DNA of 64,000 nt. Origin: Paenibacillus sp. SC116. GTDB taxonomy: Bacteria > Bacillota > Bacilli > Paenibacillales > Paenibacillaceae. Below are positions 17,147 through 26,519 of the stretch, piece after piece (positions within the stretch are counted from its first letter, which is position 1; every line of letters starts with the position of its first letter). The notes beneath the pieces are model-generated. The model ran no database searches and was not told the DNA's origin. It saw only the letters and a program-made list of their open reading frames with translations. The stretch lies in assembly GCF_024733555.1 (NCBI RefSeq), contig NZ_JANIOF010000005.1:124001-188000 (forward strand), in the 5' to 3' direction. The position numbers and the translations under genes were made by a program.

Positions 17147-18976
17147 CTATCGCTTCAGTTGTTGCTCTAGGGTCACTTTTTCTTTACCAATCTGTGCAGC
17201 ACGCATCCAATCACCCGCACGCTCGGCTTGGATCATTTCCTCATGTAAACGTTCAATCTCGCGTTGGAGAGGAACCTTTTGTATAATGGAAATATAATCA
17301 TCCAACACACTATGATCATAACGCAGTGGCACTTCCGACAATGATATCGAGGCCGCAACCTGCTCTAACCGATCGTCATGCAGCGCTGCGAGAAAGCGGC
17401 TAAAGTCCGGTTCTTTCCCTTGCGCATAGTAAGCATATAGATAAGCGGCTAAAGCCGCATGATCATCCGTATTAAATCCTTCACCAAGATGTTGTTCAAC
17501 ATAATCAGCTACTTCTACATCTTGAAACATAAGTCCGAGTAAGGTACGCTCGGCATAAACATAGGCTGGCAATAATGCTGGAGGAGTCATACTTCTCTTA
17601 TCATTCCTAACATTATTCCACCAATCGTCCGAATTATCCCCTCGGCCTCTTGACAACAGCTTCTGCCTTAGTTCGAAGCACTCTTGCTTAAGACTCTCAA
17701 TGGTAACACCAATCTGCTTGGACAGTTCCGCCAGATGCATTTCACGCTCAGTCGGTGATTCGATTGGCGCAATCAGCTTCAATGCCTCTTTTAAGTATCT
17801 GCGCTTACCATCATCTTCTAGCAGTATATGATCACCGCGTAGAGATAGTAGCTGAAACTTAACAGGTGACACTGCTGCAGACAATATGGCGTGTCTGAAT
17901 CGCTCTGCTCCATTGGCTCGAATATAATCATCCGGGTCCATACTGTTAGGAAGCATCGCTACAGATACATCCAATCCCTCTTGTTCGAGCATTGGGATTG
18001 CTTTGCTTGCAGCTGCTCGTCCCGCATTATCTCCGTCATAACAGACAATAACACGTTCGACCATCCGTTTCATAAGTTTGACATGTTCTGAAGTAAGAGC
18101 GGTTCCCATCGTAGCTATACCATTGAATACTTCAGCACCCCATGATTGAATGACATCCGCATAGCCTTCGAACAAAACAAGCTGTCCTGTACGTTTCATA
18201 TGCGGTCGTGCCAAATGCTGATTGTATATGAGCTTAGACTTATTAAATAGCAACGTTTCAGGTGAATTTAAATATTTGGGCTGTCCCTCTCCCAATATTC
18301 GACCTCCGAAGCCAATTACCTTCCCATTCCGATCCCATATGGGAAACATAACTCGATCCCGGAAGCGATCGACATAACCTGGTTGCTGATGCTTCGCAGA
18401 CAATAGTCCCGCCTGCTCCATCGCTTCTAGCGAGAAGCCGCGCTTCTCCAGCAATTGTACGAGCGTATCCCATTGTGTTGGTGCATAACCAATCTGAAAT
18501 TGCTCAATCAGCTTGTCATTGATACCCCGATCTCGCAAATAACTTAGGGCTTCTTGACCATGAGCCGTATTCATCAAAATATAATGATACAGCTTAGCTG
18601 CAAGCTCATGAGCTTCAATCATCTTGTCCTTCAGCTCGCTTTGCGGGCTGCGTTCAAAGGAAATATCCCCCCATTGAAAGTCCAAGTTTGCTTGTTCAGC
18701 TAACTGTTTGACCGCTTCTGGAAAGGTAAACCCTTCGACCCCCATAAGGAACTTAATAACTGTGCCGCCAGCATTGCAACCATAACAATGGTATATCTGT
18801 CTGTCAGGCGTAACGGTGAAGGACGGGGTCTTCTCCGAGTGAAAAGGACAAAGTCCTTTTAAATATTTTCCATGTTTCGAAAGATGAACGTACTTGGAGA
18901 CAACGTCCACAATATCATTTCGAGTGAGCACTTCATCAATAAAATGCTCAGGGATTGGTCCATTTCCATTCACCAT
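17147..18976 (-). CDS. dnaG: DNA primase DnaG
   Basis: 609 residues. An N-terminal CHC2 zinc-binding domain (CPFHSEKTPSF and YHCYGCNAGG, about 42-70) is followed by a TOPRIM catalytic domain (LFEGYADVI, about 267, and VICYDGDNAGRAA, about 308-320). The C-terminal helicase-interacting region includes a DnaB-binding helical tail. It synthesises RNA primers at the replication fork. It precedes sigA, probably in one transcript with yqxD upstream. Confidence 0.98.
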   Translation of the reverse strand: MVNGNGPIPEHFIDEVLTRNDIVDVVSKYVHLSKHGKYLKGLCPFHSEKTPSFTVTPDRQIYHCYGCNAGGTVIKFLMGVEGFTFPEAVKQLAEQANLDFQWGDISFERSPQSELKDKMIEAHELAAKLYHYILMNTAHGQEALSYLRDRGINDKLIEQFQIGYAPTQWDTLVQLLEKRGFSLEAMEQAGLLSAKHQQPGYVDRFRDRVMFPIWDRNGKVIGFGGRILGEGQPKYLNSPETLLFNKSKLIYNQHLARPHMKRTGQLVLFEGYADVIQSWGAEVFNGIATMGTALTSEHVKLMKRMVERVIVCYDGDNAGRAAASKAIPMLEQEGLDVSVAMLPNSMDPDDYIRANGAERFRHAILSAAVSPVKFQLLSLRGDHILLEDDGKRRYLKEALKLIAPIESPTEREMHLAELSKQIGVTIESLKQECFELRQKLLSRGRGDNSDDWWNNVRNDKRSMTPPALLPAYVYAERTLLGLMFQDVEVADYVEQHLGEGFNTDDHAALAAYLYAYYAQGKEPDFSRFLAALHDDRLEQVAASISLSEVPLRYDHSVLDDYISIIQKVPLQREIERLHEEMIQAERAGDWMRAAQIGKEKVTLEQQLKR

Positions 18977-19033
18977 ATTATCACCTTCATAGAAACACGT
19001 AATACTAATTCGCTAAAGGGAGTGGTTCTCCTG

Positions 19034-19486
19034 CTACCTGAACAAAACTTTTGTCAGTTCATGTTGGAATTTCTCTCGATCCTCTAGCGTCATTGCTTTT
19101 GGTCCCTTCGTACGCTGGCCTGCCCGCCTTGCCTTTGCAGACAAATGGCGTTGTTCAAGCAGTTCATCCACATTGCCGATATGTAATTCTTTTCCTCGTG
19201 GCGTCAACACGATGCATCCCCGGGGCAGACATAGCGCGGCCAATCCATAGTCATTCGTCACGACTATGTCACCTGACCGCGCTTCGTTTGCAATATACAT
19301 ATCTGCTGCTTGAAAGCCTTGATCCACATAAATGCTGCGGACGTAGCTGGATGATAGTGAGTTACTCTGATATGCGGCGTAAGAAGCTATAAATAAAGCG
19401 TGAACGTGATGCTGCTCAGCAATCGTCATGATTTCGACTTTTACTGGACAAGCATCCGCATCGACAATAATTCGATGTAAGGACAT
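19034..19486 (-). CDS. yqxD: YaiI/YqxD family protein (DUF188)
   Basis: 150 residues from the ATG at 19486; this internal start has GGAG 6 bases upstream, whereas the ATG at 19498 does not. Family landmarks are IVDADACPVKVEI at the N-terminus, a GDIVVTNDYGLAALCL acidic motif in the middle and the C-terminal RTKGPKAMTLEDREKFQ. The fold is PIN-like, so nuclease activity has been proposed but not shown. Upstream of dnaG-sigA it occupies the position of yqxD in B. subtilis. Confidence 0.88.
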   Translation of the reverse strand: MSLHRIIVDADACPVKVEIMTIAEQHHVHALFIASYAAYQSNSLSSSYVRSIYVDQGFQAADMYIANEARSGDIVVTNDYGLAALCLPRGCIVLTPRGKELHIGNVDELLEQRHLSAKARRAGQRTKGPKAMTLEDREKFQHELTKVLFR

Positions 19487-19670
19487 CCTTTTCTCCATGC
19501 TTAATCCGCCTGCTAGTCATAATTAGGATACAAATAATTGCAAATTGTATGGGAAACAAATTTACAACGTTTCAGTATCGTCTATATTATATACGCTGCC
19601 CACATGAAAAATCCTGCTTGTAAGAAGTGAACTCTATAAATTCTTGTAGAATTTTGTCGAACAAGCAACA

Positions 19671-19716
19671 AAAAGTACGGAATGAGCTGAACATTAAGCC
19701 TGTTCTGCACATTCCG
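19671..19716 (-). terminator. intrinsic terminator of glyQS
   Basis: CGGAATG with CATTCCG, extended by AGAAC/GTTC, followed on the minus strand by TTTTTG. It lies just after the glyS stop codon. No gene is visible between it and yqxD; ccpN and yqfL of B. subtilis are not here. Confidence 0.88.
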
Positions 19717-19730
19717 CAATCAGGTTTATT

Positions 19731-21806
19731 TTAGACAGACGCCCACACTAGTTTAGAGAAATCAGCATAACGATGAAGATCATTAGCAATTAGCTTCAAC
19801 AGTGCTAAACGATTATTTTTCACTGCCTCATCTTTGGCCATAACCATAACATCGTCAAAGAATGCAGTAATCGATTGCTCTAGCTTGCCAAGCTCGACTA
19901 GAACTTGTTCAGGCTGTTGAATCGAACGTTCGATTTGCTCATGTGCCAGCTTCCAATTTGCATACAGTTCACGTTCTTGATCTTGCTCGAAAAGCTCTTC
20001 TTTTACATCTGCATGCTCAGTCTTAGCTGCTAAGTTAGCAACACGATTGAAGGATTCTACAGTTGTCTTGAATGCTTCCTGCTGAACCGCATTCATCAAT
20101 GACTTACCGCGTGCAATCGTAAGTTTCACATCATCGTAGCCAGCTGCCAGTACAGCGTCTACAACGTCATAGCGAACTTCTTCAGACAATACATTTTTGA
20201 CACGTAGGCCAAAGAATTCATACAAATCATTACGTATTTCAATACGGTTACGTTTCAATAATTGTGCTTGTTCTTGTACATCCAGTGCAACATCGAACAA
20301 TTGAGACAATGAAAGCGGTACATTTTTCTCCACGATCATTTGTACGATACCTGTTGCTTGACGACGCAATGCATATGGGTCTTGGGAACCAGTCGGAATA
20401 ATACCGATAGCAAAGCAGCCTACCAGCGTATCCATTTTATCTGCCAAGCTTACAAGCTGGCCGACAAGTGAGGCTGGGGCCGTATCACCCGCGAAACGAG
20501 GCTTATAGTGCTCGTTAATGGCACGTGCAACTTCAGCATCTTCGTTCAATTTCAACGCATAGTCTTCACCCATTTGACCTTGCAGCTCTGGGAATTCGTA
20601 AACCATTTGCGTAACCAAATCGAATTTACAAATATCTGAAGCACGGCTTACTTGTACAGCTGTCTGCTCATCAGCCTTAACGACTGCTGCCAATTTATCT
20701 GCAATCGCACGAATACGACGCACTTTATCTCCAAGCGTGCCTAACTCTTCGTGGAATACGATGGAATCTAGTTTCTTCACGCAATCTTCAATGCGAAGCT
20801 TCTGATCTTCTTGATAGAAGAATTTCGCATCGGACAAACGAGCACGAAGTACTTTTTCATTACCTTTTGCAACAATATCAAGACCTTTATCATCACCGTT
20901 ACGTACCGTGACGAAGTAAGGCAGCAATTGATTCTGCGCATCAAGCACTGGGAAATAACGCTGGTGCTCACGCATTGAAGTAATAAGTACATCTTGTGGA
21001 ATGTGAAGGAATGACTCATCAAATGTACCGAACAACGCAGTCGGATATTCAACAAGGAACAATACCTCTTCCAACAAATCTTCTTTGATGGAAATATTCC
21101 ATTGCTTCTCAGCAGCTAACTTTTCCAACTGGCCGACAATAAGCGCCTTACGCTCTTCAACATCAACGATTACATGCTGCTCACGAAGACGTTCTACATA
21201 TTGTTCAGCACTAGTAATGGCCGTCTCTTGGCCTAGGAATCGATGTCCGCGTGATACATTACCTGCTTTAACGCCTGTAAATTCGATTGGAATAATGTCA
21301 CTACCGAATAACGCGACAACCCAACGAATTGGGCGAACGAAGCGCATTTCATAGCCGCCCCATCTCATGTTCTTAGGGAATGTCATCGCATGAACAATGC
21401 TGCTCAAGCCTTCTGCCAATACATCAGCTGTATCCGTTCCGATACTGCTCTTATTCGCGTAAATGTACTCAACACCATTCAATTCTTTGAAGAACAGTTG
21501 CTCAGGATCTACCCCTTGAGAGCGAGCAAAACCAAGTGTAGCCTTAGACCATTGCCCTTGCTCATCTACAGCGATCTTACGAGCTGGTCCTTTCACTTCT
21601 TCGTGAACGTCTGTTTGCTTGTCAGCCGCATTATGCACAACGATAGCAAGACGACGCGGCGTTGCATATGCTTTTACGCCTTCATGGGCAATACGAGATT
21701 GCTCCAACCAACGCTCTACACGCTCTTGCAATTGATCTATAGCACCACGCACGAAACGTGCTGGCACTTCTTCAAGTCCTAGTTCTAAGAGCAAATGTTT
21801 AGGCAT
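19731..21806 (-). CDS. glyS: glycyl-tRNA synthetase beta subunit
   Basis: 691 residues, the usual length for the bacterial alpha2beta2 enzyme. Typical stretches are [18 protein letters not shown] at the N-terminus, the [19 protein letters not shown] segment near residue 140-160, RADFFYQED-like [15 protein letters not shown], and a C-terminal anticodon-binding domain. With GlyQ it charges tRNA-Gly; the beta subunit binds tRNA. The start overlaps the glyQ end by 8 bases. It is controlled by the T-box leader upstream of glyQ. Confidence 0.97.
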   Translation of the reverse strand: MPKHLLLELGLEEVPARFVRGAIDQLQERVERWLEQSRIAHEGVKAYATPRRLAIVVHNAADKQTDVHEEVKGPARKIAVDEQGQWSKATLGFARSQGVDPEQLFFKELNGVEYIYANKSSIGTDTADVLAEGLSSIVHAMTFPKNMRWGGYEMRFVRPIRWVVALFGSDIIPIEFTGVKAGNVSRGHRFLGQETAITSAEQYVERLREQHVIVDVEERKALIVGQLEKLAAEKQWNISIKEDLLEEVLFLVEYPTALFGTFDESFLHIPQDVLITSMREHQRYFPVLDAQNQLLPYFVTVRNGDDKGLDIVAKGNEKVLRARLSDAKFFYQEDQKLRIEDCVKKLDSIVFHEELGTLGDKVRRIRAIADKLAAVVKADEQTAVQVSRASDICKFDLVTQMVYEFPELQGQMGEDYALKLNEDAEVARAINEHYKPRFAGDTAPASLVGQLVSLADKMDTLVGCFAIGIIPTGSQDPYALRRQATGIVQMIVEKNVPLSLSQLFDVALDVQEQAQLLKRNRIEIRNDLYEFFGLRVKNVLSEEVRYDVVDAVLAAGYDDVKLTIARGKSLMNAVQQEAFKTTVESFNRVANLAAKTEHADVKEELFEQDQERELYANWKLAHEQIERSIQQPEQVLVELGKLEQSITAFFDDVMVMAKDEAVKNNRLALLKLIANDLHRYADFSKLVWASV

Positions 21807-22686
21807 CTTGGTTCTCTCCCTTCTTCAACAACGGGAAGCCAAGCTTCTCGCGCTCTTCATAGTAAGTAGCTGCTACTTGGCGAGCCAAGTTACGCACTCG
21901 TGTAATAAATCCTGTACGCTCTGTTACACTGATTGCACCACGTGCGTCCAGCAAGTTGAACGTATGCGAGCATTTCAGCACATAATCATAAGCAGGGAAT
22001 ACCAAATGCTCATCCATTGCGCGCTTCGCTTCCTGCTCATACGTATTGAACAAATTAAACAGCATCGCTGTGTCGCTAACTTCAAACGTATATTTGGAAT
22101 GCTCGTATTCAGGCTGCAAGAATACATCACCATAAGTGATTCCTTCAACCCACTCTAGATCAAATACATTTTCTTTTTCTTGAATATAAGATGCTAGACG
22201 CTCTAGCCCGTACGTAATTTCTACCGCGACTGGATTCGCATCGATTCCGCCTACTTGCTGGAAGTATGTGAACTGTGTGATCTCCATGCCGTCCAGCCAA
22301 ACTTCCCAACCTAGTCCCCATGCACCTAGAGTCGGTGACTCCCAGTTATCCTCGACAAAGCGGATATCATGTGCCAAAGGATCAATACCCAACTGCTTCA
22401 AGCTTTCCAAATACAATTCTTGAATGTTGTCTGGAGAAGGCTTCATGATCACTTGGAACTGATGATGCTGATACAAACGGTTTGGATTTTCTCCATAACG
22501 ACCGTCTCCTGGTCGACGAGAAGGCTCTACATAAGCAACATTCCAAGGTTCAGGTCCAATAGAACGAAGGAATGTCATTGGGTTCATCGTACCGGCACCC
22601 TTTTCGACATCATACGGCTGCACGATGATACAGTTTTGCTTTGCCCAGAAATTTTGCAAAGTCAAAATGATTTGTTGAAAATTCAT
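21799..22686 (-). CDS. glyQ: glycyl-tRNA synthetase alpha subunit
   Basis: 295 residues from the ATG at 22686, exactly the size of B. subtilis GlyQ; the GTG at 22698 overlaps the SD and is less likely. It carries the class II catalytic core: [50 protein letters not shown] and [20 protein letters not shown]. It activates glycine. The leader upstream holds a glycine-type T-box and a SigA promoter, so expression should respond to uncharged tRNA-Gly. Confidence 0.98.
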   Translation of the reverse strand: MNFQQIILTLQNFWAKQNCIIVQPYDVEKGAGTMNPMTFLRSIGPEPWNVAYVEPSRRPGDGRYGENPNRLYQHHQFQVIMKPSPDNIQELYLESLKQLGIDPLAHDIRFVEDNWESPTLGAWGLGWEVWLDGMEITQFTYFQQVGGIDANPVAVEITYGLERLASYIQEKENVFDLEWVEGITYGDVFLQPEYEHSKYTFEVSDTAMLFNLFNTYEQEAKRAMDEHLVFPAYDYVLKCSHTFNLLDARGAISVTERTGFITRVRNLARQVAATYYEEREKLGFPLLKKGENQDA

Positions 22687-22751
22687 GCGACTGTCCACTC
22701 CTTACACGAATAGGTTCAGCTCTGACGTTATGAGCACGAGTATTGCTATAC

Positions 22752-22950
22752 AAAAAAACTCCCGCGGTTCCACCCTACTTGATAATCACTATTCCTTGAA
22801 TTCGCAATTATCCACTTTAAAGTTATCCATGCTCCGAAGTGCCGGTTCATTCGTCCATTCGTTCAGGCTCTCACCATCCCTGAATCGCTATTATCGAATT
22901 GCGGATCGAACTACTTACTTCATCACTGCATGTTATTAATTTGATTAATA
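22752..22950 (-). promoter_or_regulatory. glycine T-box leader
   Basis: On the minus strand the T-box core GGGTGGAACCGCGG lies at 22762-22775, 75 bases from the glyQ start. The Stem I region contains GAACCGGCA, where GGC (22841-22843) followed by A fits a glycine specifier codon, plus GGTGAGAGCC typical of the distal Stem I loop. Seven T (22752-22758) follow immediately after GCGGGAG, and no terminator hairpin lies downstream. A partial antiterminator helix can form between GCGGGAGT and ACTCGTGC. Confidence 0.9.
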
Positions 22951-22956
22951 AATTAT

Positions 22957-22985
22957 ATCATATCGAATGACACAACTTTCGTCAA
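22957..22985 (-). promoter_or_regulatory. SigA promoter of glyQS
   Basis: TTGACG (22980-22985), a 17-base spacer and TATGAT (22957-22962) on the minus strand, just upstream of the T-box leader. Confidence 0.75.
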
Positions 22986-23014
22986 GCAGCGTACTGTATG
23001 ATAGCTTGGACAGA

Positions 23015-23818
23015 CTAATCGCTGCCGTTGCCTTCCTGTTCCTTTGTTTCTTTTTCAGAGGGGAGCGGAGCAAGATCATACTTCTCCATCTGCTCAAGGA
23101 ATTGCAACGATTTGCAACGAACTCCGATGTGGGTATCCATATAACCACGCATGCAGTCTCGAAGTTGAAGCTTCGTTTCTTGTTTGAGCGTAATATCCCC
23201 AAGTCTTCGTAAGTCTGTCTTAATAAAAACTTGCATTAGCTTCAATATGTTAACGGAACACATGTAGCGGCTATGTTCACGAGGGCGGCATTTAGAGCAT
23301 ATCGCTCCTCCAAGCCTCCATCCAAACCCCGTTAATTCATCTGTGCGACCACAAACTACACAACTGTCAACAGCCGGTGCAACCCCTACCGCTTGGCATA
23401 GTTTCATTTCAAATATATGTGTTGTCACTTGAGCATCTTTGCCTTCTCGAATCGCTCGCATATACGCAAGCAATTGATCAAACATCGCGCCTCCAGATTC
23501 TTCATCTTGCAGTGCACGATCAACAAGCTCCACCACGTACGACGCATATGCCGCCAGATGGAGCTGTTCTCGTAGCTTATGATTCGGCTCAGTAATCTCG
23601 CATGCGTTCAAAGTACCAATAGCGCCCATGCCGCGAAAGAATACGTACTCGCCAAACGTAAATAACTGTGTGGCTGCACCATGGCGGCTGCGTACTTTTT
23701 TGGCACCGCGAACGAGTACTCCTACTTTGCCGTGAGACTTCGTACACAGCGTTATAATCTTGTTGCCTTCCCCATAATCCATGCTGCGGATGACAATGCC
23801 TTCAATGCGATATAACAC
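23015..23818 (-). CDS. recO: DNA repair protein RecO
   Basis: 267 residues from a GTG at 23818; GGGAGG lies 6 bases before it, and the protein then begins MLYRIEGIVIRSMDYGEGNK as RecO does. An OB-fold (1-80) is followed by a helical domain and a zinc-binding motif with Cys pairs (CVVCGRTDEL and CSKC, about 150-180). RecO loads RecA on SSB-coated DNA with RecR. The C-terminus carries an added charged tail (EKETKEQEGNGSD). It lies between yqzL and glyQ as in B. subtilis. Confidence 0.95.
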   Translation of the reverse strand: MLYRIEGIVIRSMDYGEGNKIITLCTKSHGKVGVLVRGAKKVRSRHGAATQLFTFGEYVFFRGMGAIGTLNACEITEPNHKLREQLHLAAYASYVVELVDRALQDEESGGAMFDQLLAYMRAIREGKDAQVTTHIFEMKLCQAVGVAPAVDSCVVCGRTDELTGFGWRLGGAICSKCRPREHSRYMCSVNILKLMQVFIKTDLRRLGDITLKQETKLQLRDCMRGYMDTHIGVRCKSLQFLEQMEKYDLAPLPSEKETKEQEGNGSD

Positions 23819-23847
23819 CTTGTCCCTCCCATGTGACAAGCGATCAC

Positions 23848-23985
23848 TTATTCCGCATGCTCTGACGGTTGCACAGATTCAACATCCATAGGAACAGTAT
23901 CTCGAATCTGAGCAATATGCTTATACAACAAATATGCATCTACATCACCAGTCATTGCGAACACATTCCATGAGAAATCACGCAT
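23848..23985 (-). CDS. yqzL: YqzL family small protein
   Basis: 45 residues from the ATG at 23985, which has AAAGGGG upstream; the longer frame does not give a family-like start. MRDFSWNVFAMTGDVDAYLL matches the YqzL pattern, in which an aromatic N-terminus (DFTWNxFxxTG) begins a protein of about 47 residues. Function unknown. It lies between era and recO, the family's usual context. Confidence 0.85.
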   Translation of the reverse strand: MRDFSWNVFAMTGDVDAYLLYKHIAQIRDTVPMDVESVQPSEHAE

Positions 23986-24104
23986 TGTGTTATCCCCTTT
24001 CGTCGGACATGACGTTGTCTTCAAGACTAGCATGCGCTAGCAGAAGGGGATTATCCTTTGCAAAAAATGGTCATGTGTTGGATGTATAAGTAATTCGTTG
24101 TCTG

Positions 24105-25010
24105 CTACACGTCGTGACGGAAACCTAGATCCTTGAGCACACGTTCATGGTTACGCCAGTCTTTCTTTACTTTAACCCACAGCTCAATAAATGTACGAGA
24201 TCCGAGCAATGTCTCAATATCTCTACGAGCTTGTTTACCTACTTGTTTAAGCAGCGCACCTTGCTTACCGATAATGATTCCTTTTTGCGAGTCGCGTTCA
24301 ACAAAAATAACAGCTGAAATGTAGACTACGCCATTCTCCTGCACACGCATATCTTCGATTGTGACAGCGATAGAGTGCGGAATCTCCTCACGAGTCGCAT
24401 GCAATATTTTCTCACGAATAAGCTCTGCAACAACAAATTGCTCAGGATGGTCCGTGATCTGATCATCAGGATAGTATTGTGGTCCTTCTGGCAAATAACC
24501 GTGCAGCACTTGAACTAATCGATCTACGTTGTTTCCTTGCAAAGCAGATATCGGAACAATAGCCGCAAACTCATGCAGTGCATTGTACTGCTGAATCATA
24601 GCAGGTACTTCATCAGGGCGAACTTGGTCAATTTTGTTCATGACAAGAATTACCGGGGTTTTAACCTGCTTTAGTTGTTCAATAACGAAGCGGTCGCCCC
24701 CGCCTAGTCCAGCAGCAACATCCACCAAGAACAGCACTGCTTCAACTTCGTTTAACGTATTAAGAGCAACCTGATTCATATAATCGCCAAGCTTTGATGT
24801 GCGTTTATGAATACCCGGAGTATCCAAAAATACGATTTGCGATGAGTCAGTTGTATAAACACCGTGAATTTTGTTGCGTGTCGTTTGTGGTTTATCCGAC
24901 ATAATCGCAATCTTCTGACCGATAACATGGTTCATGAGTGTTGATTTCCCCACATTTGGACGACCAACGATTGCGACGAATCCTGATTTATAAGATGTTT
25001 TATTGTTCAT
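24105..25010 (-). CDS. era: GTPase Era
   Basis: 301 residues. G1 is [12 protein letters not shown] (about 17-28), G2 includes [10 protein letters not shown]3 is DTPGIHK, G4 is NKID and a KH RNA-binding domain forms the C-terminus ([18 protein letters not shown], about 228-245). Era binds the 3' end of 16S rRNA and promotes 30S maturation. The order cdd-era-yqzL-recO is conserved. Confidence 0.98.
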   Translation of the reverse strand: MNNKTSYKSGFVAIVGRPNVGKSTLMNHVIGQKIAIMSDKPQTTRNKIHGVYTTDSSQIVFLDTPGIHKRTSKLGDYMNQVALNTLNEVEAVLFLVDVAAGLGGGDRFVIEQLKQVKTPVILVMNKIDQVRPDEVPAMIQQYNALHEFAAIVPISALQGNNVDRLVQVLHGYLPEGPQYYPDDQITDHPEQFVVAELIREKILHATREEIPHSIAVTIEDMRVQENGVVYISAVIFVERDSQKGIIIGKQGALLKQVGKQARRDIETLLGSRTFIELWVKVKKDWRNHERVLKDLGFRHDV

Positions 25011-25114
25011 GTTGTACTCCTAATCTTCTTTTATAACTTTACTTTATTATAATTAGAGTATTGCCAATCGCAGGTGGGCAGATCGGTTGCAACCATAATC
25101 AAAATTATTCCTAA

Positions 25115-25552
25115 TTAGCTATTTGCCAAACCTTCCGCGCGAGACGCTGAACTGTCCAAGCTGGATACATCAAATGCACCCGGGAGCAATTCTCCAATCG
25201 TCGTCTCAACCAAATCTCCATTCAAGTTACCCATATAAACAGGCATCTCAGGAGCACATAATTCGACTAGAACCTGACGGCATACCCCGCAAGGAGTTAT
25301 CGGAGCAGTTGTATCCCCAATGACTGCGATAGCTTTGAAAGACTTGGCGCTGCAGCCATCCGCAATTGCACGGAATAATGCTGTTCGCTCCGCACAGTTG
25401 GTAGGACCGTAAGCAGCATTCTCCACATTGCAGCCCATATGAACGTTCCCTTCGCTATCCAACAAGGCAGCCCCTACCTTAAAGTGCGAATAAGGAGTGT
25501 AAGCACGCTCCCTCGCTTGTTTTGCCAATTCCATCAATTGTTGTTTATCCAT
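25115..25552 (-). CDS. cdd: cytidine deaminase
   Basis: 145 residues. Zinc and catalytic motifs are CAERTALFRAI (Cys ligand and catalytic Glu, about 53) and PCGVCRQVL (two Cys, about 86-89). It deaminates cytidine and deoxycytidine in pyrimidine salvage. An in-frame C-terminal extension (SSLDSSASRAEGLANS) is longer than in many homologues. It lies in the dgkA-cdd-era order of B. subtilis. Confidence 0.97.
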   Translation of the reverse strand: MDKQQLMELAKQARERAYTPYSHFKVGAALLDSEGNVHMGCNVENAAYGPTNCAERTALFRAIADGCSAKSFKAIAVIGDTTAPITPCGVCRQVLVELCAPEMPVYMGNLNGDLVETTIGELLPGAFDVSSLDSSASRAEGLANS

Positions 25553-25615
25553 GATGTCAACTCCTTATATTCAGGATTGGGTATAAATCCTCACATCTTC
25601 ATATTACAACATATT

Positions 25616-25990
25616 TTACAGTGTACCAATCAAAGTTACGAATCGTCCGCCAAATATAATAGTTCCGGTTATAACGGCGAACGCCGCCGTTACCAAAACG
25701 GCTCCGGCGGCGGTATCTTTCGCTATCTTAGCCAGCGGATGCTGATCCGGCATGACCATATCTACTACAGCTTCAATTGCAGTGTTCATCAGTTCCGCTG
25801 CGATCACAACGGTAATACAAAGCAAAAGCCACAGCCACTCGCTCGTAGCAACCTCTAACAGTATTCCAAGCAGTATGACAATCAATGAAGCAAATACATG
25901 CACTCGCATATTGCGCTGCGTAGCATAAGCATACTTAATACCGTCTATTGCTGCTTGAAACGTTCGACGCCAATTATGACGCCAATCCAT
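25616..25990 (-). CDS. dgkA: diacylglycerol/undecaprenol kinase family protein (DgkA)
   Basis: 124 residues. Three membrane helices and the signature ELMNTAIEAVVDMV (about 65-78) with its Glu residues identify the DagK family; the Firmicute member prefers undecaprenol. The start codon overlaps the ybeY stop by one base (TAATG), so it is translationally coupled. Undecaprenyl phosphate supply would link it to the envelope functions of the neighbouring genes. Confidence 0.94.
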   Translation of the reverse strand: MDWRHNWRRTFQAAIDGIKYAYATQRNMRVHVFASLIVILLGILLEVATSEWLWLLLCITVVIAAELMNTAIEAVVDMVMPDQHPLAKIAKDTAAGAVLVTAAFAVITGTIIFGGRFVTLIGTL

Positions 25991-26490
25991 TATCGTGTCA
26001 GCCCGATCTTGGATAGAACAGCTTCCTGCTTGTCCATCATCACACGTTCACTCTCATCATCTTGATGATCATAGCCAATTAGGTGAAGGAAACCGTGCAC
26101 GAACAAAAAGCCAATTTCTCTTTCCAGTGAATGACCATATTCGTCAGCTTGAGCTTGAGCACGTTCCGTCGAGATAATGATATCTCCAAGCATGTCCCCT
26201 AAAGAAGCTAACTCTTGCTCATCTTCCACCTCGTACAATATATCCATTTCCTCATCAACAGACTCATTCAATGCAAACGAAAGCACATCTGTCGGACGGT
26301 CAATTTGGCGATAGTCACGATTGAGTTCATGGATGCGTTCATCATCGACGAATGTAAGCGCTACTTCACCTTCCACAATCCCTTCCATCTGGGCTGCTTC
26401 TACAAGCACACGCTCCAACTTTTGTATCAATGCTTCGCTAATAGGATAAATGGACTGTTCGTCGCTCCATTCCAACTTGATGTTCATCAA
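25990..26490 (-). CDS. ybeY: endoribonuclease YbeY (rRNA maturation)
   Basis: 166 residues. The zinc motif HGFLHLIGYDHQ (about 135-146) is the defining H3 pattern. The N-terminal half contains an acidic insertion-like stretch (NESVDEEMDILYEVEDEQE, about 85-105) that is longer than in compact homologues. YbeY acts in 16S rRNA 3'-end maturation and quality control. It is positioned between pgpH and dgkA. Confidence 0.96.
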   Translation of the reverse strand: MMNIKLEWSDEQSIYPISEALIQKLERVLVEAAQMEGIVEGEVALTFVDDERIHELNRDYRQIDRPTDVLSFALNESVDEEMDILYEVEDEQELASLGDMLGDIIISTERAQAQADEYGHSLEREIGFLFVHGFLHLIGYDHQDDESERVMMDKQEAVLSKIGLTR

Positions 26491-26519
26491 TTAAACTCTC
26501 CTTCTTGCCATTGCTTTTT

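Noticed and set aside
22685-22939. 84-residue plus-strand ORF over the T-box leader
   Set aside because: It is antisense to the regulatory RNA, has no SD and its sequence reflects leader structure.
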